This document shows, in pieces, positions 24,591 through 33,288 of a DNA stretch of 41,232 bases (position 1 is the stretch's first letter; each line of letters begins with the position of its first letter). The translations under genes were made by a program, and so were the position numbers. Location: the NCBI GenBank assembly GCA_023228245.1, contig JALOBN010000006.1, positions 27,875 to 69,106 on the forward strand, written 5' to 3'. This DNA is from Candidatus Pacearchaeota archaeon. GTDB lineage: Archaea > Nanoarchaeota > Nanoarchaeia > Pacearchaeales > GW2011-AR1. The notes below the pieces were generated by a model. It saw only the letters and a program-made list of their open reading frames with translations. It ran no database searches and was not told the origin of the DNA.

Positions 24591-25073
24591 TCACTCATCA
24601 CCACCGCCACCACTAGTGGGCGCGACCTGTACATACTGTATAGAAGGCGTGGACTTCTTTTTGAGGAAAACCTTGTACAATATGATGAGCGCCACTACTA
24701 TGATCGTAGCGTATATGATGTACTTGGCCACGTTCGCGCCAGGTGTTACCTCAGTAGCACCCACCTGGCCGGCTGGCGCTGTTGCCGCCAAGTACGGCTG
24801 CCCGTTGGCATCATAGTACACGTTGCGATAGTCCACCCCAACGTCACCATATTCCGATATTCCGGTAGCGGCAATGTTGCCTGGTATTCCCTGGGTGACA
24901 TAAAATGGCAACTGCATGCCTTCTATCGTATTCCAGTTCGCCATCAGCACGCCCTGTTGTCCATATTGTGCCCCGGTCACAATGGGCGTTGCTGTCGTCG
25001 GGAGCAATGCAGCGTTCCACCAGCTAGGTAGAGCCGACTTAGCTGCCCAGAGATCCATCGAAGCATCCGTCAT
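24591..25073 (-). CDS. Single-span membrane protein, 160 residues
   Basis: The start overlaps the upstream stop by ATGA. Residues 1-110 are a soluble, aromatic-containing domain (SALPSWWNAALLPTT, NVYYDANGQPYLAATAP); PSWWNAA is close to the GAPSWMAQAA and AAPSWFSSA motifs of the 540-residue protein upstream. One span follows (VAKYIIYATIIVVALIILYKVF), with a basic KKK stop-transfer and a Gly-rich tail. Probable virion membrane protein. Confidence 0.65.
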   Translation of the reverse strand: MTDASMDLWAAKSALPSWWNAALLPTTATPIVTGAQYGQQGVLMANWNTIEGMQLPFYVTQGIPGNIAATGISEYGDVGVDYRNVYYDANGQPYLAATAPAGQVGATEVTPGANVAKYIIYATIIVVALIILYKVFLKKKSTPSIQYVQVAPTSGGGGDE

Positions 25074-25357
25074 CGCGAATTACCTCCTCTGCGATTATAT
25101 AAGTAATAGCCGATACCCAAGACGACTATTGCAATAATTACATATGTTAGCCAGGGTGAGCCCGAAGTCGCCGTGCCCGCAGGGGATGTTGCCGCCGCAG
25201 CGAGCTGACCCGAGTAAGAAGCATTCGCCGCTTGCTGCTGTGCCACACTTCCCAGCACGACCGTCTTAGGCTTATTCCCCGCAGCCACGCTCCCGAGCAC
25301 GACGGCCTTTGGCGCATTACCCGACGCAACACTACCAAGTTTCACGGGTTCGGTCAT
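25070..25357 (-). CDS. Repeat-containing single-span membrane protein, 95 residues
   Basis: I chose ATG at 25357 because it makes the usual ATGA overlap with the preceding stop. The N-terminal half has nearly three copies of a ~16-residue unit (LGSVASGNAPKAVV, LGSVAAGNKPKTVV, LGSVAQQQ). Then a linker, one span (LTYVIIAIVVLGIGYYLY) and a basic NRRGGNSR end. The repeats look like docking sites on the luminal or outer face of the membrane. Confidence 0.65.
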   Translation of the reverse strand: MTEPVKLGSVASGNAPKAVVLGSVAAGNKPKTVVLGSVAQQQAANASYSGQLAAAATSPAGTATSGSPWLTYVIIAIVVLGIGYYLYNRRGGNSR

Positions 25358-25794
25358 CGTTTCCGCCTCGTATCGAACACCGTTTTGCGCCTGGGCCAAA
25401 TCAGCACAGCAACTACAATCAACACGCCCAGTGCAACTATTATTGCAGTGGGGCTTATGCCAAGCACTGTATTTGTTGTCGTACTGGTGTTGGTATTGGT
25501 GCTGGTCGATGTTACTGGAGTCGATACCAATGGCGTGTTCGCATCAATCCATGCCCGCGCGGATACCTCCCCAGGGTCGGGTTGATTGTATCCGGTCTGC
25601 TTGAATGTTCCCCAGTCGGCGCCGTTTACGGTCGCCCTGTACGTCCCCAGGTAATTTTTATCCTCCGTTTTGTATAGTATCACACCCGCGCCATATAGCT
25701 TAGACCACTGCTTAGAAGTAGCGATACTCGATGCACCCCAAGACGTTACGTCAGGATAATTCGCGGTAAGTGATGCTAATAATGTTGCATCCAT
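25354..25794 (-). CDS. Single-span membrane protein, 146 residues
   Basis: ATG at 25794 (MDATLLASLTANYPDVTSWG) follows the previous stop closely. Residues 1-75 form a small soluble domain rich in Trp and Tyr (WSKLYGAGVILYKTEDKNY). A long Thr/Ser linker (TPVTSTSTNTNTSTTTNT) spans about 20 residues, then one membrane segment (TAIIVALGVLIVVAVLIW) and a basic tail. The Thr-rich stalk suggests exposure outside the membrane and possible glycosylation. Confidence 0.65.
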   Translation of the reverse strand: MDATLLASLTANYPDVTSWGASSIATSKQWSKLYGAGVILYKTEDKNYLGTYRATVNGADWGTFKQTGYNQPDPGEVSARAWIDANTPLVSTPVTSTSTNTNTSTTTNTVLGISPTAIIVALGVLIVVAVLIWPRRKTVFDTRRKR

Positions 25795-25796
25795 TT

Positions 25797-26393
25797 TCAA
25801 TCCAACCCCCCTAATTTATATAAGATGAATAACAATGCGCCCAGTACGATAATTGCTGCCACGATGTAGTATACGGTATTATCTCCCGTGATTGCCTTCG
25901 CCGCTGCGTACGAGTTCTGTAACGGGTCATTGGCTTGCACTTTCACATCATTTCCGGCGCTGATCAGATTCGGAAATATCTGTTGTAGCAAACTGGGCTG
26001 GGGCGTGGTGTCGCACACATCATCCAGTACTCTCTGGATTGATGATATACTGGGGTTAATCGTAAGTACTCTGACACGCTGTTGATTACCGTTCTTGTCC
26101 TTGTACTCTACCCAGTAATACCCATCAACTCCCTGCCCGTAAAGACCGCACTTATAGTAAGTAATGGCGCCCTGATAGAACGACGTGTCGAGAGGATATA
26201 TGATGGGTGTGAGTGGTTCCACTCCCGTCGTTCCGGTCGAAATATAATTAGCATCCAGTATTTGTATCGCGTTAGGTAGTGACGTTATCTGAGTGTGACC
26301 TGCTCCGCCAGCGTCGATATAACTGACCGAATAACCACCATTCCCAAGCAAGGTTATGGTGCCGTCCTTATACGATATTACCTCTCCGACCAT
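25797..26393 (-). CDS. Single-span membrane protein, 198 residues
   Basis: The start ATG 26393 overlaps the previous stop (TGATG). Residues 1-110 are strand-rich (MVGEVISYKDGTITLLGNGG, YYWVEYKDKNGNQQRVRVL). A helical section follows, with two nearby cysteines apart (GLYGQGV and VCDTTP). One C-terminal span (VYYIVAAIIVLGALLFILYKL) ends the protein in GGLD. It looks like an ectodomain carrying a small beta-module, cotranslated with its neighbours. Family not recognised. Confidence 0.65.
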   Translation of the reverse strand: MVGEVISYKDGTITLLGNGGYSVSYIDAGGAGHTQITSLPNAIQILDANYISTGTTGVEPLTPIIYPLDTSFYQGAITYYKCGLYGQGVDGYYWVEYKDKNGNQQRVRVLTINPSISSIQRVLDDVCDTTPQPSLLQQIFPNLISAGNDVKVQANDPLQNSYAAAKAITGDNTVYYIVAAIIVLGALLFILYKLGGLD

Positions 26394-26656
26394 CAATTAT
26401 CTCCGAATCTGTTTATTATGTACCTTGCTAATAAGACCAAAACCGTGAATACTATCTCTGCCACAACTATGGAGAGAACGTCGAGCTTAAACCCAGTATT
26501 CTGGACGGCTTGCTCAACAAAAACCGGGATGGTTTGGGAGGGGGAGGAGGAAGCTGTCGGGGCCGATGCAGCACTGGTAGACACCCCACGGTAGGCATTC
26601 ATCGTTGTCGTGAATTTGTCCTCACCGCCACTATCCGGCCACAGTCCACCTCCCAA
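26393..26656 (-). CDS. Single-span membrane protein, 87 residues
   Basis: The frame opens at TTG 26656; ATG at 26602 (MNAYRGVSTSAAS) is an alternative start. A Ser/Ala/Pro-rich linker precedes one span (VLSIVVAEIVFTVLVLLARYI) close to the C-terminus, which is a short INRFGDN. It overlaps the next gene by TGATG. Start uncertain. Confidence 0.5.
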   Translation of the reverse strand: MGGGLWPDSGGEDKFTTTMNAYRGVSTSAASAPTASSSPSQTIPVFVEQAVQNTGFKLDVLSIVVAEIVFTVLVLLARYIINRFGDN

Positions 26657-26662
26657 GCCAGC

Positions 26663-26818
26663 TCATCTCCTGGCGATTTGTCGCCTTCTGACCTCTGCCA
26701 GAATGGCCGCATCTCTCGCAGAGAGCACGGGAACGGCTACAGGTTGTGCAATTGGCTGTACATTGTTCAGACCCGCGAGCACCGGGGTCTTCTGTATGGT
26801 GTTCAATTTCAATACCAT
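26663..26818 (-). CDS. Small protein, 51 residues
   Basis: ATG at 26818 opens a 51-codon frame: a basic, hydrophobic start (MVLKLNTIQKTPVLAGL), a Val/Pro-rich middle (VQPIAQPVAVPVLS) and a very basic helix at the end (RDAAILAEVRRRQIARR). It has no true membrane span. The start is 4 bp after the HNH endonuclease stop. It may be the gene the endonuclease inserted beside. Function unknown. Confidence 0.5.
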   Translation of the reverse strand: MVLKLNTIQKTPVLAGLNNVQPIAQPVAVPVLSARDAAILAEVRRRQIARR

Positions 26819-26822
26819 TTTC

Positions 26823-27587
26823 TTATGCCTCCAAATTCTTCATTTCTTCTGACGTATAATACGATTTGCCATTATATATAGTATCGATGATTACATGGAT
26901 AATATGTTCCCACTTTTCTCGATCCGAGTTCGTACGACCGTGACACCGCATGCAAGTCGGGGCGAAATGTGCAGGTTCGCCGTCACAACATGCATCCTTA
27001 TTGTACTCTACATGGTGCACACACAATTCTCGATTACGATTTTCAGATTTTGTTCTTCCGCACAATATACATTTATAATCAAAGAATGCCCTGACGCGAT
27101 TTTTTAAGTCATTATTAAATTTCGGACAATATGGTTCAAATGATATGCCACCGCGCCAGTTAGATCCACGTTCACCGCGCTGCGCTTCTCCTATCTTCCG
27201 TCTTGCTTCTATGGTATGATGACAATGTATCTGCTTCTTGCTCGCTTCTGATATTTTCGCAATAGTTTCTGGTTTATGATGCCAACCACCAGACGATGCT
27301 GCAATTTTTGCGCGGTGCTCCGCACTGAGCGGCTTTCGTTTTTTCCCCTTTTGCGCCAATGATATTTTTGTGCGGGTTTCAGGTGAAAGCGGCTTCCGGT
27401 GTTTCCCAGTGTGTGCTAATGACAATTTCGCCTTTGTCTCCGGTGACCGATGTCTACCCCTAAGAGTATTTGCAATTTTGGCATTGGTTTCTGGACTACT
27501 GACTCGATTTTTCATGGCCGCCGATATTTTAGCCCGAGCTTCCGCGGTGTGGTGATAACCCTTCTTACCCACTATTATCACCCGCAT
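26823..27587 (-). CDS. HNH homing-type endonuclease with NUMOD3 repeats
   Basis: The 254-residue product has six or so NUMOD3-type DNA-binding units in the first 135 residues (SPETNAKIANTLRGRHRS, SPETKAKLSLAHTGKHRK, SPETRTKISLAQKGKKRK, SAEHRAKIAAS and so on). A C-terminal HNH nuclease follows, with zinc ligands and catalytic residues in CILCGR, CVHHVEYNKDAC and HFAPTCMRCHGRTN. It cuts a specific DNA site and promotes its own spread. It is free-standing: no intron or intein is seen around it. It lies in the same orientation between structural genes and overlaps the protease-like gene by 23 bp. Confidence 0.9.
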   Translation of the reverse strand: MRVIIVGKKGYHHTAEARAKISAAMKNRVSSPETNAKIANTLRGRHRSPETKAKLSLAHTGKHRKPLSPETRTKISLAQKGKKRKPLSAEHRAKIAASSGGWHHKPETIAKISEASKKQIHCHHTIEARRKIGEAQRGERGSNWRGGISFEPYCPKFNNDLKNRVRAFFDYKCILCGRTKSENRNRELCVHHVEYNKDACCDGEPAHFAPTCMRCHGRTNSDREKWEHIIHVIIDTIYNGKSYYTSEEMKNLEA

Positions 27588-28440
27588 CAGATTCTACCAA
27601 TCGAACCTGTCCATCGCCCGCTATTTTATAGTGCCCCATCATTTCCACAATGGGATTGGGGCAGTCACCAATCTCACCGGCTGCGTATCTAAACGCATGC
27701 TCTACCGTATCACCTGCCTCAAGTTGTGCCAGCGCGGTGTCAATAAATTCCCAGCTAACCGTCCAATCATGCATTTCTGGTATCTTAGTAAATCCTACCA
27801 CGACTTCATATGCCTTGATAAACGCATCGGGCACAACGTGCGCTCCAAGAAGTAAATTTAACGCATTCATCGAAGTCTTTGTAGCTTCGTCCAAGCTGTC
27901 CAACTTAACTTCATCGACTGGATCAAAAGCACCACATGACCCCAAAAACGCGAATTTTCCTTTTACTTTCGGTGTCGGTATCGCGTTATAGAAATCGTTC
28001 GCGTAGATCCATTCACCCAGTCCCGATTGAATAGCAATTGCGTCACCGTGTGCCAGTGCATAGTAAATATTCGGCACTTCTTTCAATGCATTAAGTATGT
28101 TATTTTTGCTCGCTGGGTTCGTTATGCCCACGACGGGAGCGTATGTTTTAAGGCATGGCGAATTCCGTGTTATTGTATGTCCGGTTGGATTTACTCCAGT
28201 AGGCACCAATGTAGCACCCATCCACGACGGTGCATACCCCATTCGCCTGAAGCGGCACATCGCCGAAGCACTCCAATTACACCAACTCGGATCTAGCCCA
28301 TACCAGACTAACCCTTCTGCACTGGGTTCGATACTCGGTAACGCCGTGGATGATAGGAGCTGAGCTGTACTAGATGTTTTTGCCAAGTATGCTACTGCGC
28401 CAATTCCTACCAAGCCCAATAGCATCGTTGACTGTTTCAT
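27565..28440 (-). CDS. Membrane-anchored clan CD (caspase/gingipain-fold)-like protease
   Basis: This 291-residue protein has an N-terminal span (MLLGLVGIGAVAYLA) and then a domain with the clan CD layout: a hydrophobic strand ending in His-Gly (YYALAHGDA, H131-G132), about 37 residues, then a hydrophobic strand ending in Cys (FAFLGSCGAF, C169). This arrangement is typical of caspases, gingipains and legumains, with His and Cys as the dyad. In a virion-gene cassette it could process structural proteins or aid entry or release. Alternatives are a catalytically dead relative or a chance match; a structure prediction would tell. Confidence 0.6.
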   Translation of the reverse strand: MKQSTMLLGLVGIGAVAYLAKTSSTAQLLSSTALPSIEPSAEGLVWYGLDPSWCNWSASAMCRFRRMGYAPSWMGATLVPTGVNPTGHTITRNSPCLKTYAPVVGITNPASKNNILNALKEVPNIYYALAHGDAIAIQSGLGEWIYANDFYNAIPTPKVKGKFAFLGSCGAFDPVDEVKLDSLDEATKTSMNALNLLLGAHVVPDAFIKAYEVVVGFTKIPEMHDWTVSWEFIDTALAQLEAGDTVEHAFRYAAGEIGDCPNPIVEMMGHYKIAGDGQVRLVESDAGDNSG

Positions 28441-28444
28441 GTGC

Positions 28445-28750
28445 CTACCATCGCTGAGCTAAACCTACTATCGTCGTGATCACCACGAATGCCGCTGCTG
28501 CCACCTGCCCAATTGTGATCAGACGACGCTTGAACGTGACACAACAGCTCACATCCGACTTTATGCTCGTCACTTCTTTTTCATATTTGTCATCCACCTC
28601 AGTTATTCTGTCATCAAGCTTCTTGTCCATGGTCGCCATGAAATCTCTTACCTGAGCATTGCTGTCCTTGATGTCCCCAACACACGCATTCATCAATTTA
28701 CTCTGGTCATCTATTCGCTTGTTTATAGTGTCCAATATGGCCGCGTCCAT
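28445..28750 (-). CDS. Coiled-coil, C-tail-anchored membrane protein
   Basis: ATG at 28750 has GGGAGGAG 6 nt upstream, so I preferred it to an in-frame start at 28765. The 101-residue product is a long charged helix (LDTINKRIDDQSKLM, VRDFMATMDKKLDDRI, EVDDKYEKEVTSIK), then two adjacent Cys (DVSCCVTF), a basic KRR, one span (ITIGQVAAAAFVVITTIVGLA) and QRW. The coiled coil probably oligomerises. Phage-type membrane-stalk proteins or a spanin-like role come to mind; unproved. Confidence 0.65.
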   Translation of the reverse strand: MDAAILDTINKRIDDQSKLMNACVGDIKDSNAQVRDFMATMDKKLDDRITEVDDKYEKEVTSIKSDVSCCVTFKRRLITIGQVAAAAFVVITTIVGLAQRW

Positions 28751-28751
28751 G

Positions 28752-29333
28752 TTATCTCCTCCCATATATTATCGCTATGATAAGAATCGCCGTCATGATG
28801 ACTCCGATAATTAGTATTGTTCCAGTCGTGTCGCCGCCCATTCCACTTGGTGCGCTTGCTGCCGCTGGCATGTTTATCACCGGAGCACCTATGGTGATCG
28901 TCGCGCCCTGGGCAAATCCACCGTACCCTATACCTGTGCCAGACCCCCCCATGCCGCCGAATGCTGCTTGGGTGGCTGCAGGAAAAGCGCCCTCTCCAAA
29001 ATTCAAGCTGCCTTGCCCCGTGGCTGGGGTGGCAGCTTGTGCGGATGAGGTGGACGGTTTCGTGCTCGAATTTGCATAACTCGGGAACGTGAATGCGGAT
29101 TTCGCCGTCTCGAATATACCCTGTTCTAGTATATTCAAACCGCCGTTATTGGGACTCGCTTTGCTCGACGCCATGCCACTTGGAGCACTCGCGGGCACGT
29201 TCGCAGGAGCGCTCTGCACCGTCGCGGTAGGTGTCGCGCCTAACTGCCGCAGTATCTCCCTGGTTTGCATAGCAGAACTTTGCTGAGGGTTACCCAGCGC
29301 CGCGTAGATGTCAGAAGAGTACCCGAACTGCAC
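28752..29333 (-). CDS. FGENAFP-family membrane protein, copy 2 (long)
   Basis: The 193-residue product starts at GTG overlapping the upstream stop (TGAGTG). The C-terminal ~95 residues match the other two family members: LNFGEGAFPAATQAAFGGMG, the Gly-rich IGYGG, then a single span (ILIIGVIMTAILIIAIIYG) and RR. The N-terminal ~100 residues are an extra Ala/Pro/Ser-rich region (SSDIYAALGNPQQSSAMQTR near the start) not seen in the shorter copies. Duplication followed by N-terminal extension is likely. Confidence 0.75.
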   Translation of the reverse strand: MQFGYSSDIYAALGNPQQSSAMQTREILRQLGATPTATVQSAPANVPASAPSGMASSKASPNNGGLNILEQGIFETAKSAFTFPSYANSSTKPSTSSAQAATPATGQGSLNFGEGAFPAATQAAFGGMGGSGTGIGYGGFAQGATITIGAPVINMPAAASAPSGMGGDTTGTILIIGVIMTAILIIAIIYGRR

Positions 29334-30251
29334 TCAATCATCTCCCATCACACGCATTGCGATGATCACGATGACAACCACGACAAGCGCCTTTATCATG
29401 TTTGGCAGCGTTATGTATGGCGATATTATGTCCCAGACACTTGGACCAGTCGGCATTCCCGCAACATTACTCGACGGCGGCATGTCAGGCACGTTTGTTT
29501 CCGGAGCTGTATAATTCACCACCGCTGGCCCCATTCCGTTCTGCGCGTCCGATGGAACCGTAAGCAGCTTGGTAATGTGGGCAGCTGCTTCAGACCCGCT
29601 CCGCAAAGCATTTGCCATCGAGAGTTCTAGGAACTTGGTAGATGCTACGTCGGCATAAGGATCTCCACCATATGTAGTGGCATATGCTTCTGGTAATGTC
29701 TGCCACACGCCATCCTTGTATACTCTTAAAGATGAATGAGTCCAAACATCTTGTGGATTACTAAACTGCGGCGAGTTCTCCTTATATCCAGTGATGACAC
29801 TTGCAAGCATTGCCTGAGTACGAATATCACTTCCTTGGTATGCCTGCAAATTGCTTTGATATGCCTGAATATCCCTAGTAACCGCGTCTTGCGCTCCGCT
29901 CAGGCTCGCCATTTGTGTATTGTATGCCGCGTCACTTATTGCGCCGGCTTGCCTCTGAGCATCGAGTAAGTTCCGCGCGTTGGTCAATTCTTGCTGCTGT
30001 TGCACGAGAGTATAATACACGTTGCGATCCGGGGGGAGAGCTGAACCCGATGCGACGCTCGGGCTTTGTTGACCAGAGAAATTGACCTGTGCTAACGGAG
30101 TCTGGCTGTATTGAGCAACCGGGACATTACTTTGCTTGACGTAAGAGAGGGTCGGTGCATTTGGGTACACCGTAGTAACCTGACCCACGCTAGTAACTTT
30201 CCCGCCACTTATCTGCGCGGCGGCGGCATCCATCCATGTATTGTTCGCCAC
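29334..30251 (-). CDS. Helical/low-complexity membrane-anchored protein, 305 residues
   Basis: It starts at GTG overlapping the upstream stop. The middle has helical segments rich in Gln and Ala (VYYTLVQQQQELTNARNLLD, QRQAGAISDAAYNTQMASLS); the G-x-I-x-x-x-x-Y spacing also occurs in the next protein upstream. A Trp/Tyr-rich segment (VWTHSSLRVYKDGVWQTLPE) precedes a helical stretch. The C-terminus is one span (MIKALVVVVIVIIAMRV). Probable structural virion protein of an internal membrane. Confidence 0.65.
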   Translation of the reverse strand: MANNTWMDAAAAQISGGKVTSVGQVTTVYPNAPTLSYVKQSNVPVAQYSQTPLAQVNFSGQQSPSVASGSALPPDRNVYYTLVQQQQELTNARNLLDAQRQAGAISDAAYNTQMASLSGAQDAVTRDIQAYQSNLQAYQGSDIRTQAMLASVITGYKENSPQFSNPQDVWTHSSLRVYKDGVWQTLPEAYATTYGGDPYADVASTKFLELSMANALRSGSEAAAHITKLLTVPSDAQNGMGPAVVNYTAPETNVPDMPPSSNVAGMPTGPSVWDIISPYITLPNMIKALVVVVIVIIAMRVMGDD

Positions 30252-31651
30252 TATTTACCCCTCCCCACCGAGCCTATGTAAGCGACTCCACCACTATACG
30301 TCACAGCCCCGCTGCTGCCACCACCGCCGCTACTTCGTCCACCACCGCTACTACCACCGCTGCCGCCTCCACTACTACCAATATACGCCACACCACCACT
30401 ATATGACACCCCGCCGCCACCGCTGGCATTGCTACCCCTGCTAGACGATGCGCTAGGTGACGCTTGTGCGAACGTTATTGTGCGCGTGATCGGTTGTGCG
30501 ACGTTAGTCTTTATGTTGTTTGCAAGTGCCTGAAGAGTGGACACTTTCGAAACAAGTCCGACTTGTGCTTGTACCTGGTTCGATACTATTGGACTCGCCA
30601 CGATGTTGGGTGTTATCTTATTCGCCAGAGCAATATTGCTGAGTGCCTGTTGTGTGATTGGTATGATGACCGGTGCTTTAGTCGCGGCAGATATACCGAC
30701 CACCGAATTTATAGTACTGTTATTACTAAGCTGCAATTTCGCGGCGTTGGCTGCATTTGCAGATATTGTACTCGTCTTCACCGTGTTCAGACTTATCCCA
30801 GGCAATGTGATAACGTTCTGCTGCATGCTGCGTTTAGCATCTAGCGATGCCGCCAGTTGTTCAATATCATATGTTGGCTTTACCTGGGACGATACCGTTG
30901 GTGTGGCAGTCGTCTTGTTTATGATACCTGCTATATTCTTAGCGGCGTTTGCCATTGCACTGAGAAAATTCGCAGTCGATCCCGCCGCAGGTGTTACGCT
31001 ACGTGTTGGCGCATTGACCACAGAAGATGCGACAGGCGCGGATACCGGTGTAGATACAATCCGCTGAGCAAGATCGCCGCCCAATTGCACGGTAGCCATC
31101 GACTGTCCGGATTCCTTCGCAGCTCTGTAAGCCGCGACTTGCCCCTGTGCTGCCTCCATTGCTGCCTGGAACTTGGTTTGCTGTCCCTGCACTGGATACA
31201 TGTTTGCGACGGAAGGATACCGAGCGAGTTGTCCTGCCTCGGCGATTACCTGCGCCTGGTAAGCTTGGTATGTAGCCTGATCAATCTGACCACTTTGATA
31301 TTGGGTATCAAGTACTGCAGCGACCTGCTGTAGCTGCAGGGCGCGCTCGGAGGGGAGCATTGCATGCCCGCTGGTGGGGGCATGCGACACGGCACCCACC
31401 ACGCCGATCTCGCCCGCCCCCTGCCCAGGCATATGAGTCTGTCCACCTACCGTGCCTATGCCGGTGCCCTTAGCAGCATCTTCCATCTGAGATTGTATCC
31501 AGATGTCGGTTGACATTAGGGATGAAGTTAGGTCCTGTCCCTCGTAGTTTTCCTGGTTGGTGCCTACCGCTGAGCCTGGGCTGCTCTGGAAAACTCCTAT
31601 CATACTTAGGTAGTTATCCACTCGGTTCTTAGTGTCCTCGATTATGCCCAT
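30251..31651 (-). CDS. Low-complexity Ser/Gly-rich structural protein, 466 residues
   Basis: No membrane span. The N-terminal 150 residues are helical (RALQLQQVAAVLDTQYQSG, QIDQATYQAYQAQVIAEAG). Residues ~170-390 are Ala/Asn/Ser/Thr-rich with little order. The C-terminal 75 residues are Gly/Ser-rich and contain two copies of YSGGVAYIGS about 35 residues apart. Such composition is common in capsid-membrane linkers or matrix proteins. It shares the QSGQI/QAGAI helical element with the next gene down. Family not recognised. Confidence 0.65.
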   Translation of the reverse strand: MGIIEDTKNRVDNYLSMIGVFQSSPGSAVGTNQENYEGQDLTSSLMSTDIWIQSQMEDAAKGTGIGTVGGQTHMPGQGAGEIGVVGAVSHAPTSGHAMLPSERALQLQQVAAVLDTQYQSGQIDQATYQAYQAQVIAEAGQLARYPSVANMYPVQGQQTKFQAAMEAAQGQVAAYRAAKESGQSMATVQLGGDLAQRIVSTPVSAPVASSVVNAPTRSVTPAAGSTANFLSAMANAAKNIAGIINKTTATPTVSSQVKPTYDIEQLAASLDAKRSMQQNVITLPGISLNTVKTSTISANAANAAKLQLSNNSTINSVVGISAATKAPVIIPITQQALSNIALANKITPNIVASPIVSNQVQAQVGLVSKVSTLQALANNIKTNVAQPITRTITFAQASPSASSSRGSNASGGGGVSYSGGVAYIGSSGGGSGGSSGGGRSSGGGGSSGAVTYSGGVAYIGSVGRGK

Positions 31652-31652
31652 G

Positions 31653-33275
31653 TTAATACTTCCCTATCTTCCCTGAAGCTGCTGCCGAAGCCATTGCACT
31701 TGAGAACCAAGATGGTGCGGCTGCGGATACCTGGGGAGTTGATGCAGTAGTTACTATGGCAGGCCTGCTCGTTTGCACCTGAGGCGCGCTCTGTTGGACA
31801 CCCGTGCCACTTGAAGAGTTGGATGCCTTTGTAACATTCGATCCGCTAGACTTTGCGACGCTGGACGCCGCGGGTGTTATCGTAGCTGCCACCTTCTGCG
31901 CGGCTTGTGCCATCCAAGACGGCGCGCCGACAAACATGTTCTGTACATTGGTTGTTTGCATTGGTATGGCAGATACAGTATTCGTCTTCTCTTGGACGAA
32001 GCTGAGCGGATTGATGGAGCTAGACACTTTCGACGCTGCTACCTGGCTTGGATTAGACCCAATGAGCGCGACCTTTTTACCATCTGCATTTGTAGTGACC
32101 ACCACGGCGCTGTTAAGAGCGGTCACATTATTGAATAGTACAGCATTCTTTGGCGTGCTCGTTGTCTCCGGCGCAGACATTGTGCGAAGTATAACATCTC
32201 CATCAACCTTGCCAGGGTTGAGCATCGTGACGGACACACTCTGATCAGCAAGTGCCCTGGACGCGATGTTGCGTGCTATTGCAGTTGCTATGCTGTCCGC
32301 ATTGTCTCGCACCGATTGACTTGAGCTAGTGAGCAGAGTCTTCTTGATCGAATCCTTCACTTTGTTATCATTGCTCGCGGCAACCGCATCAACTGTGGTA
32401 GTGACATGATATTTGCTCAGGTCAATGCCACTCTGGGCGAGCACCTGAGACAACGATGTGGCATTGCCCAGCGACGCGGTGTGTGCTGTGCCCGTGGGTG
32501 AAGCATTTGACTTTGCGGATGCCTTAGCTGTTGTCTGCTGAGTAGATCCTGTAGCCTGCTGTGCCTGCTGAGATGTTTGCTGTGCCTGCTTAATCGCCGC
32601 GTCCAGGTACGGTTTTCCGTTCTTCGCATCCGCGCCGATCTGATTGTACCATGCTTCCGACCGGCCCGTTGCGGGAGAACCATCAGGATTCACCGGACCA
32701 TAAACACCGTTGACGTAATTGAGTGCAGCCGTCTGGTAATCGATATTACGACCAAGTGCATCACTCACACCCATCGGAGTGTGTCCGGTGGGTAACAGCA
32801 TGGGCAATGCATCTAAGAATGGAATGCTTGCACATGAACACCAATCGCCTGATGCTACTGCTCCCTCGACCGGAGTGCCCCAGGTAACATCAGTATTATA
32901 ATAGATATCCAATGGACTAACGGTTACACCCGGAGCAACTTCGATGCGCCCGTTGACGGCTACATTTGGATTCGCCATTACCTGTTCATGTGTCACGGCG
33001 ATCGGCGTGCCTGCCGGATAATAAGCATAAGCCTTGAATGGAACGTTGCCGGTTGGATCGATCTGCGACAAATCTACCGGGTATATCGGTGCCGTGCCTG
33101 GCGGAACTTCGCCCATATTGGCATAGGTCCCTTCTGGGAACAGTCCCTCATTTACCCAGGGAAGCAAGCCCTCCGGGTAAGGAGAGGCATTCTTTGCCTT
33201 GTAAGAACTATAAAGGAGGTAACCACCCACGCCAGCCGCCGCGAGTAAGATCACCTTGGTGGCGGAGGAGGCCAT
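31653..33275 (-). CDS. Large N-terminally anchored structural protein, 540 residues
   Basis: It starts at ATG 33275 after GCGGAGG. One N-terminal span (ATKVILLAAAGVGGYLLY) is followed by an aromatic/Pro-rich domain (about residues 30-190, with the Cys pair SGDWCSCASIP). The remainder is Ala/Ser/Gln/Thr-rich, with the related motifs GAPSWMAQAAQKVA and AAPSWFSSAMASAA near the end; PSWWNAALLP in the 160-residue protein is similar. These may be repeated docking helices. With the two preceding-numbered genes it forms a set of large low-complexity proteins. A vertex, spike-base or membrane-linking role is possible. Confidence 0.65.
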   Translation of the reverse strand: MASSATKVILLAAAGVGGYLLYSSYKAKNASPYPEGLLPWVNEGLFPEGTYANMGEVPPGTAPIYPVDLSQIDPTGNVPFKAYAYYPAGTPIAVTHEQVMANPNVAVNGRIEVAPGVTVSPLDIYYNTDVTWGTPVEGAVASGDWCSCASIPFLDALPMLLPTGHTPMGVSDALGRNIDYQTAALNYVNGVYGPVNPDGSPATGRSEAWYNQIGADAKNGKPYLDAAIKQAQQTSQQAQQATGSTQQTTAKASAKSNASPTGTAHTASLGNATSLSQVLAQSGIDLSKYHVTTTVDAVAASNDNKVKDSIKKTLLTSSSQSVRDNADSIATAIARNIASRALADQSVSVTMLNPGKVDGDVILRTMSAPETTSTPKNAVLFNNVTALNSAVVVTTNADGKKVALIGSNPSQVAASKVSSSINPLSFVQEKTNTVSAIPMQTTNVQNMFVGAPSWMAQAAQKVAATITPAASSVAKSSGSNVTKASNSSSGTGVQQSAPQVQTSRPAIVTTASTPQVSAAAPSWFSSAMASAAASGKIGKY

Positions 33276-33288
33276 ATAGTGCCTCCGC

